Below are positions 35,101 to 42,700 of a DNA stretch of 64,000 nt, one piece after another (the stretch's first letter is position 1; each line of letters starts with the position of its first letter). Made by a program: the position numbers and the translations under genes. Below the pieces are notes generated by a model. That model saw only the letters and a program-made list of their open reading frames with translations. It was not told where the DNA came from and made no database searches. The stretch is from Limnomonas spitsbergensis (Eukaryota; Chlorophyta; Chlorophyceae; Chlamydomonadales). The DNA lies in assembly GCA_037349105.1 (NCBI GenBank), contig JAYJMM010000103.1, positions 620,001-684,000 on the forward strand, written 5' to 3'.

Positions 35101-36201
35101 GAGGAGATGGGTGGGAGTAGCTGCAAGGAAACTTTGGGGCTGCCTTTTCCAGCCAACAGGGCCGTGAAGGCAACCGGGCCGACTTCCAGTCCCGAGCAAA
35201 AGCGACTGACAGTCCCAGGATTGGGCAGCGGGCGGTTCCTCATTTCTCTGCCTGGCTTTTCGAGAAAAAGCTATCCCCCCCAAAAGGCTATCGGGTGGCC
35301 ACGCGCCCCTGGGTGCACCGATACTGCATGGAGAACTGGAAAGGTCTCAGCAAGTAAAAAAACCTTGGATCTGAGGTCTGGACTGCAATTCTGCCCCACA
35401 CATCAGCAGAGTAAGGTCCCCGTGTTGGGCGGGTGGGACCTCCCCAATCTACTTGGACTTTTCGGAAACAACGGATACAAAAAAAAGACAATCGGGTGGT
35501 CGCGTGAGCACTGCCCCAAGAACTGGCCAGGTCTGACAGGTCACTGTATTCAGATCAGTGCAGTTTGAAACTATTCAGCTACACTTCAGCTACACATGGA
35601 CCAGCAGCGGGGGCTAGCCTAGGGTATCAAGGTGCCCTGCTGCTGGGGCCGCTGGCCGGGGGCCGCCCATGTTTCTGTCCCAAACGTACCAGCGGCCGCG
35701 ACCCCGCCGCCCCTGTGGACGGTCTGGTGCATGCTAAAATACTGATGCTGCGCTCGCCAGTGCATGCTGAGTTAAGAAGGGTGTCCATGCCATGGAGATG
35801 CATGGCCAGATCTTTCGGGATGCGGCATGAGATGTGTTGGCTGTGAGACGCACCTGCATGGTGTGGCATAGGCAGGCGCTGATGGCGAGACGGATGGCAT
35901 CTTCAGAGGTCGATGACTTGGAGGAGGATGGTATTGAGGCCGCGTGGAAGATGCCTGCCACGGCTTGCGTGGCGACGATAGAGCTGGTCGAAGCCAACCG
36001 CTTGTGATGGCTCGCAAGCATGACGCTCAGAGGATGGGCCGAGTAGGTATGGGCGTCTTCTAGCTTTTCAAACCGCACCGCGCCTGCAGCGTACTCGCGG
36101 GGTGCGATGCGGGGCACACGGAGAGGATCCCAGTCTAGTGATCTGGCGTATGTCAAGGTGTGGACATGTGGACATGCCGTACAGGGATCTGAATGTCTCA
36201 T
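8085..36201 (-). CDS. RST1/focadhesin-family HEAT-repeat protein, 22 exons, about 2452 aa
   Basis: Exons read by me (minus strand): 36201-35854, 32814-32760, 31346-31293, 30194-30126, 29863-29751, 29095-28985, 27799-27549, 27167-26969, 26065-25820, 25084-24905, 23680-23126, 22795-22411, 22047-21942, 21773-21617, 20649-20488, 20116-19497, 18429-18064, 17469-15237, 10938-10351, 9418-9368, 9059-8770, 8304-8085. All acceptors are AG and donors GT, except the exon ending at 26969, which uses GC. Phases agree throughout and the total, 7359 nt, is divisible by three. Family signs are the N-terminal helix pattern RVPRIAPREYAAGAV..FEKL, the junction HPDPQ-VRAAAALSLREL, the block DPYRGLELVSALQEAV...CEHDVLDFYKAW, and VRAEAYKALSAYP followed by LLPEAVDL. 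The same order occurs in plant RST1 and animal FOCAD (about 1800-1840 aa). In plants RST1 links the cytoplasmic RNA exosome to the Ski complex; human FOCAD supports the SKI complex. The extra length is mostly Ala/Gly/Gln-rich insertions. Weakest points are the donor at 10351 (a GTAAGG site at 10343 competes) and the 51-nt exon at 9418-9368. Confidence 0.82.
8640..8769 (-). repeat. Decayed exon-edge copies beside donor at 8769
   Basis: The exon edge reads accctcatcacctgggcag on the plus strand. In the intron, ctacaccctcatcaccttgc (about 8660) repeats it, followed by runs of ccctcaacc/ccctcaccc. The pattern fits tandem duplication of the junction followed by decay. Confidence 0.45.
9590..10343 (-). 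repeat. Degenerate ccctaaa tracts with exon-edge copies
   Basis: The exon edge at 10343-10375 reads (plus strand) atccttaccggcataccgcc then agatctcgatacgtcatc. Copies lie at about 9985-10010 (cctgtccgccggatctcagt), 10045-10080 (tcacctgcaacctgtcagac then ctcagtgtacc) and 10112-10130 (agtccttacctgcacgccaa). Between them is degenerate telomere-like sequence (aaccctgaaccctaa). Confidence 0.55.
11612..12226 (+). pseudogene. Left arm of inverted repeat: broken coiled-coil gene
   Basis: From ATG 11724 the frame reads MGKEIKRLASDEADTLRARV and continues as a charged heptad-like helix (LVARRAREEILERMLEDAI) to a TAG at 11943-11945. After the stop, the same frame resumes as REMWQNLKEHLMDVKDW...VELNAELVESKD...DLQGVLADIHDANAV and ends at about 12176. 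The right arm has a Leu codon where this arm has the TAG, so this copy carries a nonsense mutation. I do not recognise the family; only a coiled coil can be said. The locus lies in the 4.3-kb RST1-like intron between 10938 and 15237, antisense to that gene. Confidence 0.6.
12227..12840 (-). pseudogene. Right arm of inverted repeat: second broken copy
   Basis: This is a near copy of 11612-12226 in reverse orientation. The two arms meet with no loop at gggcttgcaaaccc (12220-12233). The minus-strand frame keeps the distal coiled coil intact (ALREMRQNMKEHLMDVKDW to DIHDANAV). Near 12640, however, it lacks 2 nt relative to the left arm (gaactacgagg against gaacaatatgagg), which shifts the N-terminal part out of frame. 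Both copies are therefore damaged, in different places. Confidence 0.6.
13463..14548. mobile_element. Non-autonomous hAT-like transposon, 1086 bp
   Basis: It starts CAGGGAAGTGGG and ends ...AGGACCCTG, so the ends are CAGGG/CCCTG. It is flanked on both sides by the identical 8-bp sequence CTATCAAG (13455-13462 and 14549-14556). An 8-bp target duplication with CAG-type ends is characteristic of the hAT superfamily. Inside are short inverted stretches (ccggcttcgccgg; a cgagttgctatgtcgggac-type palindrome near 14280-14320) and a minus-strand frame 14016-13789 starting MAGENPAAGKRPRPAAF, about 75 aa. No transposase domain is seen, so the element is probably mobilised in trans. It sits in an intron of the RST1-like gene. 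Confidence 0.75.
14578..14800. repeat. agatctca(g/t) minisatellite
   Basis: Alternating units gatgtcagatctcatgtagc and gccagatctcagatgatgtc, about 26-27 bp each, run for some 220 bp. The array begins just after the hAT target duplication. Confidence 0.8.
15028..15236 (-). repeat. Triplicated splice-donor junction
   Basis: The exon edge (plus strand, 15232-15267) reads cacctgcaatgcaaggctgt then tggaggtatcgtc. The intron carries two more copies: 15128-15163 (cacctgccctgcaagacagt then tggaggtcatgtcc) and 15030-15063 (cacctgcaacgcaaggctga then tggatgtcatgcc). They are spaced about 100 bp apart and separated by gggtccacaccct repeats. Each copy includes both exon sequence and the donor. Confidence 0.85.
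15237..17469 (-). CDS. RST1-like gene: largest exon (745 residues)
   Basis: One 2233-nt exon encodes residues about 1326-2070. It is Ala/Gly/Leu-rich, with helical repeats (for example GRLLALHPRVQRALLLRLPR near its end) separated by low-complexity insertions: a poly-Ala run near the centre, poly-Gly runs and a Gln run near the C-terminal end. Codon use is strongly GC3-biased compared with the surrounding introns. It ends SLALQ at donor GTGGGTGTGG. Plus-strand open frames across it are antisense shadows. Confidence 0.85.
17615..18063 (-). repeat. Telomere-like tract with decayed exon-edge copies
   Basis: The exon edge at 18064-18105 reads ctgaacgctgctgcagtgtc then ctccagcggctcaagc. Copies: 17965-18003 (cgaaagctgctcctgtctcc then tccagtagctcc), 17878-17905 (agaaagccgccaccgtgcct), 17800-17830 (gcgctatcctccagcagctc) and 17625-17645 (gtagcctccagcggcgcc). 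Between copies lies ccctaaaccctaa-like sequence. Confidence 0.65.
20121..20158. repeat. (AC)19 microsatellite next to a splice acceptor
   Basis: A pure dinucleotide run starts 3 nt from the AG acceptor of the exon at 20116. On the transcribed strand it is a (GT)n tract in the polypyrimidine position, reading gtgtgtgtttag|gtgcga. Confidence 0.95.
20488..22047 (-). CDS. RST1-like gene: family signature exons
   Basis: Three consecutive exons (22047-21942, 21773-21617, 20649-20488; residues about 856-997) carry the most recognisable part of the family. They read GWQRVEAAINGYWPP, then LQLRLTRASLIR-SVVQKDPYR, then GLVALSIMCEHDVLDFYKAW, then HPLLAAAWVALLAGGALDAE and QPERAAAALTALW. This matches the focadhesin/RST1 region where a short leader is followed by xRDIC...P.RG.E...L, a C-E-x-x-V-(V/I)-D motif and a W. 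The next exon (20116) opens VRAEAYKALSAYP, the next helical repeat. Confidence 0.85.
21000..21120 (-). repeat. Dispersed family A copy
   Basis: Reverse orientation relative to 7612. It reads accggcctacgactggtggc then ctgggcacaaatggggcctt and ends gctgacatgtaaccaagtca then cgaaaaa. Lies in an intron of the RST1-like gene. Confidence 0.6.
23790..23985 (-). repeat. Dispersed family A copy
   Basis: Includes ccgtcccacggccgcctaag, ttgggaccggcctacgatga, gctggccacaagtggtgcct and the terminal agctgatatgcagctgagtc. About 190 bp; lies in an intron of the RST1-like gene. Confidence 0.65.
25232..25621. mobile_element. hAT-like MITE enlarged by an internal 14-bp array
   Basis: Ends are CAGTGCTGTGCC and its inverse GGCACAGCACTG. 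Flanks are gctagcac (25224-25231) and gctagtag (25622-25629), which agree at 6 of 8 positions and look like a decayed 8-bp duplication. Near the left end a 14-bp motif (ttgcggtggctgac/ttacggaggctgac) is tandemly repeated about 19 times to 25520. The remaining right half matches the MITE at 34892-35039 (gctacttttagcagtaaggg-type core). Confidence 0.75.
25727..25790 (-). repeat. Dispersed family C copy
   Basis: Reads ggtttgcgggcacacgtccc then aagcatcaaatgcgaagctc. Related copies are at 34163-34215, 34685-34745, 36575-36650 and 60447-60545. Confidence 0.6.
26190..26440. repeat. gatagatacata-type microsatellite
   Basis: Irregular repeats of tagatacata, gtgatagatacata and a short (ta)n run, with gacacag/gagacag sequence further right. 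Intronic, between the exons ending at 26969 and starting at 26065. Confidence 0.8.
27930..28065. repeat. gtttagcagagg 15-bp repeat
   Basis: About nine copies of a 15-bp unit (gtttagcagagggttt...) that is telomere-like in flavour. The unit length is a multiple of three, so plus-strand frames stay open by default. Intronic in the minus-strand gene. Confidence 0.85.
28225..28425. repeat. AT-rich tandem repeat, about 60 bp, four copies
   Basis: Each unit contains ttaaattccagagcggtctc then ctagcctta, followed by an AT-rich spacer. The AT-rich composition differs from the flanking GC-rich intron. Confidence 0.75.
28662..28984 (-). repeat. 21-bp minisatellite abutting a splice donor
   Basis: About 15 copies of acagacctgcccactcccccc start exactly at the donor of the exon 29095-28985. 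The exon edge reads ccccccacacacctgaagga, and the unit's cccacagacctgccc resembles that junction. Because 21 is a multiple of three, both strands show long artificial frames (Gly/Cys or Pro/Leu repeats). Confidence 0.9.
29285..29415 (+). repeat. Dispersed family A copy
   Basis: Starts gactctgggtacatgtcagc then tacattccag, and continues attgtggccagccatgccgc, cgcaggccggcccaaatttg and aatcgggccttt. Lies next to a decayed exon duplicate at 29405-29433. Confidence 0.65.
29405..29750 (-). repeat. Exon-derived duplicate and about 33-bp donor-junction array
   Basis: The segment agcagtccataagatggaat (29405-29433) is a decayed copy of coding sequence agcagtccacaagatggggt at 29766-29792. From there to the exon, units of about 33 bp (ccacctgcagtattgtaccg then caaccccttaac) repeat about nine times. 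Each contains cacctgcag, the junction sequence of the donor at 29750. Confidence 0.8.
30225..30500. repeat. gggcttag(g/a)gct degenerate repeats
   Basis: Degenerate units such as ccagggcttagggcttttgg and gggttagagcccagggctta repeat over about 270 bp. Intronic, upstream of the exon starting at 30194. Confidence 0.75.
30780..31292 (-). repeat. 67-bp minisatellite carrying a splice-donor junction
   Basis: About seven copies of a 67-bp unit whose core gacctccccatacgtacctg then ctgacgtcaataaa matches the adjoining exon-intron junction (cacctccacatacccacctg then ctgatgccagtgca, about 31280-31310). The rest of the unit is cctgaaccctgaacccttcg then gcacatttga. Each copy therefore contains a cryptic donor on the minus strand. 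Confidence 0.9.
31360..31700. repeat. gggtttagggtt-type degenerate repeats
   Basis: Mixed gggtttagggttt, gttaaaacgtcaggtttgag and aacagggcatggcgtcaggg units. Intronic in the RST1-like gene, upstream of exon 31346. Confidence 0.7.
32020..32759 (-). repeat. 31-bp minisatellite abutting a splice donor
   Basis: About 23 copies of gatgtgcccatgcaactacc then cgccatgcaag run up to the donor of the exon 32814-32760. The junction (plus strand) cacatccacctacctggcat resembles the unit ccatgcaactacctgccatg. The plus-strand frames here (32053-32827) are array artefacts. Confidence 0.9.
33470..33730. repeat. ggcctgccatggtctat minisatellite
   Basis: About eight degenerate units of roughly 30-33 bp (gggcctgccatggtctatgc). 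Intronic, between the first and second exons of the RST1-like gene. Confidence 0.8.
34163..34215 (+). repeat. Dispersed family C copy
   Basis: Reads acagtccagcagagcatcac then attcgatgcacgggacgtgc. An inverted relative lies 500 bp away at 34685-34745. Confidence 0.6.
34685..34745 (-). repeat. Dispersed family C copy
   Basis: Reads ccggtttgcgggcacctgtc then ccatgcgtcaaatgtgatgc and tccgctggactgtacc; inverted relative to 34163-34215. Confidence 0.6.
34892..35039. mobile_element. hAT-like MITE with perfect 8-bp target duplication
   Basis: The element is 148 bp with imperfect inverted ends (CACTGCTATTCC and GGCACAGCCCTG). It is flanked by identical ATTCTCCC at 34884-34891 and 35040-35047. The internal sequence (cttacggtggctgaattacg, ctacttttagcagtaaggga) matches 25232-25621 and 42551-42703. 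Confidence 0.85.
35107..35568 (+). other. Open frame with an internal decayed duplication, not a supported gene
   Basis: The 153-codon frame contains two related halves: GFSRKSYPPQKAIGWPR...TAW..GK and LFGNNGYKKKTIGWSREH...NWPGLTGH. At DNA level, 35260-35345 and 35455-35545 share aaggctatcgggtggccacg-like sequence. It is antisense in the first RST1-like intron and no family is recognised. It may be a piece of a larger repeat. Confidence 0.3.
35854..36201 (-). CDS. RST1-like gene: first coding exon
   Basis: Encodes residues 1-116 from an ATG at 36201, in the context GGCATGAG. From about residue 27 it reads LRVPRIAPREYAAGAV, then FEKL, which resembles the start of plant RST1, where a RVP-x-PSLQKLAV...FDKL pattern occurs. 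It ends HTMQ at a GTGCGT donor and joins in phase 0 to the 55-nt exon at 32814-32760 (DVVSEATEMLISNVNNMP). An AG near 36143 could instead be an acceptor after an unseen upstream exon, but it has no good pyrimidine tract. A GGTTATAAC sequence about 20-30 bp upstream of the ATG might be part of a promoter. Confidence 0.65.
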
Positions 36202-36285
36202 GCCAGACAGGAGGCCGACTAAGTTATAACCAATCCCCTTTATTTGTCCTGTCCCCTTCTGTGTTTCTTTACATCTTTCCTCCCA

Positions 36286-36350
36286 ACTCTTTAATTAGGC
36301 GCCCACGCGGCCGAGCCTTATTGGAGCAGGCCCAGAGGTGAAACGTTGTT
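36286..36350 (+). repeat. Dispersed family B copy upstream of the RST1-like gene
   Basis: Reads ggcgcccacgcggccgagcc then ttattggagcaggcccagag. It lies about 90-150 bp upstream of the start codon at 36201, so it may overlap the promoter or 5' UTR. Confidence 0.55.
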
Positions 36351-36574
36351 GACTTATAATTAACCTTCGGAAGTGCTGAGTTGGGTGCAAATAAGTGTTT
36401 GGAAGTGCCAAGGCCACGTTCAAAAGCCGCCCAGGTACTCTCAGAAAGTGTCCACAGAGTTTATTCTCCTAAGCAAGCATCTGGGTGCGTTTTGCGCTTT
36501 ATAATGCTCATATGTGCCCATCTCGTGGCGTTTGGTGGGCTGGTTTGGGTGAATATGTGAAGTTTTTGTGAAGT

Positions 36575-36650
36575 TTTTACAGTCCAACAGAGCATCACAA
36601 TTGATGCATGGGACATGTGCCCGTAAACCGGTACAGGCACTTAATACACT
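36575..36650 (+). repeat. Dispersed family C copy
   Basis: Reads acagtccaacagagcatcac then aattgatgcatgggacatgt; continues gtacaggcacttaatacact. The same order appears at 60447-60545. Confidence 0.6.
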
Positions 36651-36866
36651 AGGACAGAAAGCGAAAACCAGTGACCCCCCTGGGCAAGCAACTAGCACAC
36701 AACCACGACAGTGGCGTGGGAATGAATCCCATAGTGCAGAAGATAAGCCCCAGCCATAAAACATGACGTGGGTGCAAAAGAGTTCGATTGAGCACCGCCT
36801 AGAGAGTTAGGGGGGAGACAGGAATTTTGGCAGAGTTTTGAGATGATTCTCTCTTTTCATCATACA

Positions 36867-38468
36867 CTAAAAGATAAAACAACCAAATTTCTTCCAGAAC
36901 ACATATGCAGAATCCGCTGCATTAAGTTTGCCCCACACTCCATTTGCGTACCGTTTCATGGCCTCATCCTCGTCCTCTAGGAAATTATGGAAAGTAAGGT
37001 TAAACTGAAAACGAAGGTCTGTATAGAACGGGCAGTAAATCATGTGAAGCTCATCCTCCCGACATTTAAGATTGCAACATCTACAAATCCTCTCGCTACG
37101 AGGCACACAGCGCCCCGTCTCAAAGCGCCCCGTCTCAAAGCGCCCCGTCTCAACATTCAGCCAGTGCGACCCCATCTGATACCGGGCTACAGCAAAAATA
37201 ATATTAGGCTTACTCAAATTGTACCAGAAAGTCTCCTGCACATCACGCTTAATTTGGAACCACTTAGAGAACGTAAACAATTTGAACCCCGAGCGTTCTG
37301 AGTCAGGAGTAGCACGTACTGACAGGGCCGTACGTGGCATGTCCCTGGAAATTTTGGAAAGCCACTGATCCCTAGCTGAATTCACAATGACCTCAATATC
37401 CAAAGAGGTGTTGGCTGATGCAGTCAATAAATCAATACCCAGAGTCATCAATATCGTAGACAGAAAACCAGCCCAACAAAGTGAAGTGCCAGCCTTCGCC
37501 AAATCACAACTTTCCTGCATAGCCATTTTCACAAGGTCATTGTCAGGCCTCAGATTAATTCTATTCCAAAAACTCAGGGTCTGCTGAAAAAGACTTAAGA
37601 TAAGGGGTTCACGGTGCAGTTCACTCATGAGAACATACTCGGCCACAGACTTGCGAAGACCCAGACACTGCCTAAGGAAACCCTTGTGAATTACCTCCAA
37701 AACTCTAGAGAAACCAGTATCTGTCAAGCCGACTCCTTTCGCAAGGAGACCTGGTCCCCAAATTTCACACCCATAAAACAGAATAGGCTTCACTAAAGAG
37801 TCAAAAAGATGACATTTGATGTGAACATTGTGTATGTCAAGCTCATGACATCTCCGGACCATGGCATACAAAGCTGCCCTCCCTTTGTTGACACAACGTC
37901 TACCTGCTCCCTTCATACCCTCTGCCTCATCAAATAACATACCCAAGTAGATGAAAAAGGGCTTAATATCAAGAACGCTTCCGTCATAAGACAGAGATGC
38001 CAAATGACTACAATATTTCTGGTTAAAAACAACTGCTTCAGATTTTTTTATATTGACTGTCAAGGCATTGTGGCGACAAAAAATATGGAGAGCATCAAGA
38101 AGTTTTTGCAGATCATCCGGCGATTCAGCGAATAACACCAGATCATCAGCATAAAGTAAAACTCTGACCAAAGCATGTGAAAGACGGGCGCCAATATCAG
38201 GGCACTCACTTGCGACAAACTTCTCGAAACGGTCGATAAACAGGCCAAACAATAGAGGGGACAGCGGGTCTCCTTGTTTAACACCCATAAAGGAGGAGAA
38301 ACTATCTCCCAGTTTACCACCAACCCGTACACGGATTTTTACATCCTGATACATCTCCTTCAAACTTTCTAAAATCCGGCCGTGCACACCCATGCTCTGT
38401 AAACTCCGCCACAATAAATCTCTGGTGAATAAATATGGTGAAAAAGAGGAAGGCTGGTGTAATGTCAT
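36867..38468 (-). mobile_element. 5'-truncated LINE: reverse transcriptase ORF 3' part
   Basis: A 533-codon open frame reads the later part of a non-LTR reverse transcriptase. It has DLLWRSLQSMGVHG (finger region), GVKQGDPLSPLLFGLFIDRF, the catalytic VLLYADDLVLFA (YADD box), then the LNIKKSE-like TVNIKKSEAVVFN and YLGMLF. Near the C-terminus CRCC-x9-H-x3-C (CRCCNLKCREDELHMIYC) is the zinc-finger-like motif common in L1-type elements. It ends KFGCFIF. The endonuclease and the first reverse transcriptase blocks are missing, as expected from 5' truncation during insertion. The frame has no internal stop, so the insertion may be fairly recent. It lies between the divergent RST1-like and fibrillin genes. 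L1 clade is an inference from motif style. Confidence 0.9.
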
Positions 38469-39184
38469 TGCCTGGAATTCTGGGCATACAGCCGGTGGTA
38501 CCGGTATACCGTAGAGCTCTCTAGCTCTAGTGGGGCTCTAGCTAGTTTAGAAGTGTGCATACCCGCTGGGCCATGCTAAATGATTGGACGCGTGGGGCTT
38601 TGGGGAATGACTAAGCTCAATTCCAGCTACCATGCACAGCCTTGACCATGAGTGGTGCGGCCATGCCCCCCTCGTATGTCAATGACGTGACTACGTGAGG
38701 GGGGCAGGAACATGGAACCAGGCGATAGATCTAGACACCGGTATTGAGTTCTCTAGCTAGGAAGGTTAAGACGTGGGCCGTTGCCTTTTTAACGATATTT
38801 CCCCATGTTTGCTTGAGTCTCAGGGGCTGTGTGAGCGCTTGTTGTTCGCCTGCCCTTGACTGGCTGAACGTCAGTTTTCCAAATTTGGGGTGGGCAGTAT
38901 ATGGCCGCACAGTTGAGTGGCGGACGGTGGAGGTGGAGGCGGTTAGGTCGTATCGCAGTAGCTTTCCCCCCGGGGAGGCAGTAGCTGCGGTGCACCTCCA
39001 CCACCCGTTGGACGCACCCGCGCACACGGACAGGAACAGCCTCAAAACGCATCTCCTCTGGTCTGTGCGCCCGCACAGTCTAACAACAATCCTCTCATTT
39101 TTACCATAGCCCGCACGCCTTCCAGACATCTCCTTTGCTCGCCCAGCCAGCCAAACAGAGGCCTCTATCGGAGCAACCGTAGTG
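38469..39184 (+). promoter_or_regulatory. Upstream region of the fibrillin gene (between LINE and ATG)
   Basis: About 700 bp with no supported exon. Near 38495-38560 are nested palindromes (ggtaccggtataccg; agctctctagctctagtggg). A short overlap with dispersed family B (gggccatgctaaatgattgg) is at about 38568. The promoter should lie here, but I cannot define a core element. Confidence 0.35.
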
Positions 39185-39708
39185 ATGATGATCAGCACCG
39201 GGATGCAATCATGCTCTTCTGCAGCGTCTCGTAGCAGGGCGGTGGTCGGGGCCTCTGCTGGCCCCTTCTCTTCAGTGCAGCTACTGCCCCAGCGACCACA
39301 GAACAGCAGCTGCTGCGCCTCTTCTTCCTCCGCCTCCGCCTCCCACCTGTCAACTCAGGGCCTGCTCCCCGCCAGCGATCGCCAGCAGGGTACAAGGCGC
39401 TTCGGTGCTAGCGAACGGCAGCGTCACCGCTCCTCTGTTGCGACCTCCGCTGCTGCTGTCCAAGAAAGTGTCGCGCTGGTAAGGGTTTTGGCGACTGAAA
39501 AAAGCCGCAGTAACTGAGGGCGGGTCGAGACGAGCTGTGAGGACGACGGGGGTCGCTCGAATAAAAGAAACGCTCGTAAAAACAACAAGGCTGGGTTTTA
39601 GCTCCTATCGGTAGTTATGGCTCGGCATCAAACACGGCCGGTGGTGGTTTGTTCCTCTGCATGCGGACACATGCAGGCAGTGAGGTGTAGTGTGGTGTGG
39701 TGTAGATT

Positions 39709-39748
<40 letters not shown>

Positions 39749-42700
39749 ACTACTACTGCTGTTGTGCCACTATCTATGCAACCACCCAATCGCGCTCTCC
39801 TGCTGTGCAATCGGCTCCAAACGCAGCTGGCTGTACTTTGCTCCATGCGGACTGCAAAGCAGGCACTACAATGTCACACTGCACCAATACTGTTCCCCTA
39901 GCATGTTTTCAAACCCACCCAAGCTTGCTTTCTCGAAATGGTCGTGCATATCAAATAGAGTAACATGGAAGGCAGAAGGACCGGGGGTGTAAAGTACCTG
40001 CAATGAAGTTGCCTGCATTGCCAGACAATGCCTCCCCCACCAGCTGTCCCCACCAGCTGTCCCCACCAGCTGTGTTATGTTCAGTGTTGGTCTCTGACGC
40101 CATCAAAGGGACTAGGGTGTAATATAAGACGGTATTGTACAACGCAAAACATTTAAATATTTGTGGTATCGTCAGGAAGCCGACTGGCACAATTAACCGC
40201 CCCCCCAGCTGTGTCATGTAAAATTAGCACCAGGCCACCTCCAGGCGGCCACCACCGCCAGACCAATGCCAGGCAGCCACCACTGGGATGATTGGGACTG
40301 CACGGTAGCTTCCCTTGATGCTACTGAGTCTAAGGCTGTGCAGATGTACATGATGTAAATCTATATAGTGCACCGTCCTCAACATAACTTGAGGAGACAC
40401 TGACAGTACTGAGCGAGACGTGGCTCTTGGCACAGCGATACTCTAATCCATATTTAACATTATAGCAGAGCGCTCTGTGTACCTCGATGGGCAACAGCAA
40501 GAGCCCCAAGCACTACGGGTGTTGCTGCAACTGGTCTCTTGCGGCCGCGTTCCAGGATGTAGCTGACTTGTAGCTGATATGCGCAAAACAGCGTTCTTAT
40601 CTCCCCTTGTGCTGAGCTGCCGAGTGCCCTCATCTTAATTGTATCTGCTACCCATGTCAGGCTGTTGTCAGCAAGGAGGGGCGCGGCGCCCCCACTGTGG
40701 GGTACCAAGAGCGGGACCCGGTGGCTGTGGTCCTCCGCGCGCTGACGTCTGTCAAGGGCCGCGGTAAGTCGGGGATGGAAGAGGAGCAGCGGGAGCAGCT
40801 GGAGGAGGCAGTCAAGGTTCTGGAGGTGCGAGCAGGGGGGGGGAGGGGGGAAGGAAAGAGGAGGGGAAGACAGAGGGAGGGGGTGAATAGGAGGGGAGAG
40901 AAGGGGGGGGGGGAAGAGAGAGGGGGGGAATACAGAAGGAGGGGGTGAAGGGGAGGGGAGAGAAGGGGGGGGGGAAGAGAGAGGGGGGGAGGGGGGGAAG
41001 AGACAGGGGGGAAGACTGAGGGATGAGTGAAGGGGAGAAGAGAGAAGGGGGGTGGAAGAGAGAGAACGGGGGGAGTGAGAGAGGAGGGGGGAGGGGGGGG
41101 AGAGAGAGATGGGGGGGAAAGAGAGGGGGCGAGGGGGAATAGGGGGGGGGAGAGAGTGGGAAAGATAGGGAACTGGAGGAGAAAGGAGGGGGGATCGAGA
41201 AAGAGGGGGTGGAGAGAAAGAAAGTCTGTGCAGAGATGAGGGGGGGAGAAGGGGGGGGGAGGGAGAGTGAGTGGGGGGGGAGAGATGGAGTGGGGGGGAG
41301 GGGGGAGAGAGAGGGGGAAAGAGGAAGGAGGAGAGAGAAAGGGGGAGAAAGAGGCTAAGTCGAACCTTGCCCAGTCAAACCCTGCCAAAGTCAAACACTG
41401 GTGTCCTGCGCCTTGCACCATGCCCCCCCAGGCGAGTGGACGTGGGCTTGCGGATGTCACAGTGGCTGAGAAGGGTCTGCTGGATGGCCGCTGGCGCCTC
41501 CTCTTCACATCAAGGCCGGGCACTGCCAGCCCCATACAGAACACGTTCACGGTACGGGGTTCTGTTTTGTAAACAAAGCATGTCATCATAACCAGGGTTT
41601 CTTTTAGTGGCATTCGGAATAATTGGGGTTACCAGAAGCGGCGAGGTTTGATGGAGTTCTTGGTGAAGAGCGCGCCTCAGGCGCCGAAATTTTCCCGATC
41701 CTAATTGATTTCGTCGATTTTCGTTACCGCGCTACTGAACGCTTCGCCGAATTAATTGTTTGGTTACCACTTTGGTTACGACTCGTAACCAGTAACCACT
41801 GAAAAAATCCCTGATCATAACATGCTTTTGAGGAATATAGTTTGCAATGGCAGACGGCGCTGTTTGGACACCAATTCATAAGTTGGTGATTACAGTGCTG
41901 ACCCTGTCCACAACACACGCACGGGAGTTGATGATATGTTTAATCACCGGTGTTTCAAGACATCTCGCGGGCATTAAACAATCATTTTAAAATTGCACTG
42001 CATCTCCGTAGGTACAGAACACCTTTACGGGAGTTGGTACTGTTCATTATTAATTGTTTATTAATTCATTATAAAACATCTTGCGTTGCCCCCTACGTTT
42101 TATTTACTATCATGGCACCAGCCCCATGCAGGACACCTCCTTGGGCATGCCGTGGTTATTGCTTTGCGAAGCATTCTGTTTCTTTGAAGATTGTTGTGAA
42201 AACCCAACAACTACCAGCCTCGGGCTTATGACCTATTCGTTCAAACGTTCTGTTTAAGTCACACCAGCATCATGCTCTTTACTTATTTTCCACATTGCAC
42301 GACTGAGCCGCACACAGCCACAGAAAATACCTTTGTGGTAGGTTCCTATTTCCCGAAAGCATATTTTTAAACGATTATATTTATAAGCGCACCGCTGGGC
42401 ACCCCTAGCATAATAAGTTTCACAATTATTCTGATTTTACTGAGAGTCCTGGGTCAGCTGGGATCTGGCGACAAGGAGTCGGGGTAGAGTGGTATGAGTT
42501 GGGAGGTGCAGGCTAAGTTCATGTCATGCTTGTGGTGACACCATTTCATTCAGGGCTGTGCCGATTACGGTGTTTACGGTAGCTGAATTGCGTAGCCGAG
42601 GTGTTAGTCACTGTAATTGTAAGGCAACTTCAGCTCCTTTCACCCGCATGGGACCCTGAATACTCAAACGATTGCTGAATTACAGCTCAATTTCACAGCA

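Noticed and set aside
40657..41613. 318-codon Pro/Ser-rich minus frame
   Set aside because: Antisense of the polypurine tract and of fibrillin exons 2 and 3.
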